Part shown: positions 4,887 to 5,762 of the stretch, one piece after another
Numbering within the stretch: the first letter of the stretch is position 1
How the letters are laid out: the number at the start of each line of letters is the position of its first letter
Source: Treponema sp. UBA3870
Lineage (GTDB): Bacteria; Spirochaetota; Spirochaetia; Treponematales; Treponemataceae
Reading direction: 5' to 3'
Length of the DNA stretch: 5,762 nt
NCBI GenBank assembly: GCA_002392275.1
Contig: DGGQ01000002.1
Location: forward strand, 1 to 5,762
Made by a program: the position numbers and the translations under genes
Notes under the pieces: model-generated
What the model saw: only the letters and a program-made list of their open reading frames with translations
Database searches by the model: none
What the model was told of the DNA's origin: nothing

Positions 4887-5762
4887 TGGAACAATCAAAA
4901 ATCAAGACTCACATATTCGGTTCCGCCACTTTCTACAAGCGGGTGCTGGCTATTGCGCTTCCAATCATGCTCCAGCAGCTCATACAGAATATGGTGTCGC
5001 TTATCGACAATTTTATGGTCTCGGGGCTTGGTGACATTTCAATGTCGGGAGTGAATGTCGCTGGACAGGTCCTTTTTATATTCATGGTCTATATCAACAC
5101 AATCTGCATGTCCGGTGGAATTTTTATGACGCAGTTTCTCGGCGCAAAAAACAGGGAGGGCATGGAGCAGGCGTTCCGTTTCAAATTGATTATGGGGCTT
5201 GTCTCGGTTGTGCCGTATCTTCTTGTATGCGTTGTGTTTCCGCGTCAGATTCTTTCTCTCATGCTGAACGGAAATACCGATGCCGAAAAAATTTTGGACG
5301 AGGGTGTGAAATATATCCGCATCATGTTCTTCATGGGCATCCCGATGATTTTTTCGATGTGCATTGCAAGTTCGCTCCGTGATTTGGGCCGCGTAAAGAT
5401 TCCTCTGGTCGTTACAATTATTGCGACTCTCACGAACACACTTTTCAACTGGCTTCTGATTTATGGGAACCTTGGATTTCCAGCGATGGGTGTGGAGGGA
5501 GCAGCTCTTGCGACTGTCATTGCACGGGCAACGGAGCTTGTAATCTTCGTTGGCATCTACATAAAAATAAAACCGGACTTTGCCGTAAAACTCTCACGCT
5601 TTTTCAGAATCGACGGAAAACTTTTCAAAAAAATTTTGTGGAAGGGTGCGCTCGTCCTGTTCTGCGAAATGGTGTGGGTGCTTTCCGAAACTCTGACCAC
5701 CGCAATCTACAATGGACGTGGCGGCGCGGATGTTGTTTCTGGAATGGCATCAAGTTTTTCAA
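4886..5762 (+). CDS. MATE-family multidrug/organic cation efflux transporter (partial, N-terminal part)
   Basis: The gene is open from ATG 4886 to the right edge: 292 residues plus one base, about two thirds of a normal MATE protein of 440-460 residues. MATE proteins are inner-membrane antiporters that expel drugs, cations or metabolites using a Na+ or H+ gradient. The first helix has ALPIMLQQL and then LIDNFMVSGLG; Pro26 and Asp41 sit at the positions where this family keeps its cation-coupling Pro/Asp pair. Other family marks are FLGAKNREG (84-92), SSLRDLGRVKIP (162-173), NWLLIYG (188-194) and GVEGAALATVIAR (202-214). About seven membrane helices are visible; the sixth ends near 225 and is followed by the inter-lobe linker, where the second repeat begins at about 250. 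ATG 4886 shares its A with the TAA stop of the chemoreceptor, so the two are probably one operon with coupled translation. The substrate is unknown. Confidence 0.93.
   Translation, partial: MEQSKIKTHIFGSATFYKRVLAIALPIMLQQLIQNMVSLIDNFMVSGLGDISMSGVNVAGQVLFIFMVYINTICMSGGIFMTQFLGAKNREGMEQAFRFKLIMGLVSVVPYLLVCVVFPRQILSLMLNGNTDAEKILDEGVKYIRIMFFMGIPMIFSMCIASSLRDLGRVKIPLVVTIIATLTNTLFNWLLIYGNLGFPAMGVEGAALATVIARATELVIFVGIYIKIKPDFAVKLSRFFRIDGKLFKKILWKGALVLFCEMVWVLSETLTTAIYNGRGGADVVSGMASSFS

Noticed and set aside
5245..5448. 67-codon minus-strand frame within the right end
   Set aside because: Shadow of the MATE transporter, whose family motifs are read on the plus strand through the same bases.

Overview
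The window looks like chromosomal DNA of a host-associated spirochaete, most likely a Treponema. This is inferred from the style of the chemoreceptor (signalling tip with EAAHAGEAGKGF, C-terminus ending QFEV), the mixed AT-rich codon use with strong purine Shine-Dalgarno (SD) sites, and the TATAAT-type promoters. No rRNA or other taxonomic marker is present, so the genus is a judgement. I see no insertion sequence, CRISPR array, tRNA or rRNA.

Left part (1-1425, + strand): a short promoter leads directly into a 2H phosphoesterase / 2'-5' RNA ligase-like gene. Sixteen bases later comes a PlsC-type acyltransferase with a good ribosome binding site. The two probably form an operon.

Middle (1434-2519, - strand): a membrane-anchored metallophosphoesterase of the YkuE type converges on the acyltransferase with only 8 bases between the stop codons. 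Its start overlaps the end of a 63-residue, highly charged small protein of unknown function. That small gene has a textbook SD site and an extended -10 promoter, so the operon order is small protein then phosphoesterase. A long open frame reading upstream of the phosphoesterase to about 2519 is an out-of-frame reading of the small gene, not a real N-terminus.

The 281-base divergent intergenic region (2437-2717) holds two back-to-back promoters, both with TGATATAAT. It also has a tandem TGT-N3-ACA repeat at the minus-strand start site, a short perfect palindrome in the centre, and an A/T-rich inverted repeat in the leader of the right-hand transcript.

Right part (2718-5762, + strand): a complete 722-residue methyl-accepting chemotaxis protein with a periplasmic double-Cache sensor carries most of the known amino-acid-binding signature. 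Its stop codon overlaps the start codon of a MATE-family efflux transporter (TAATG), which runs off the right edge. The chemoreceptor and transporter are therefore likely co-transcribed and translationally coupled, the most suggestive arrangement in the window. I found no clearly new multi-gene system; the remaining points of interest are the small protein, the sensor-transporter coupling and the regulatory sites.
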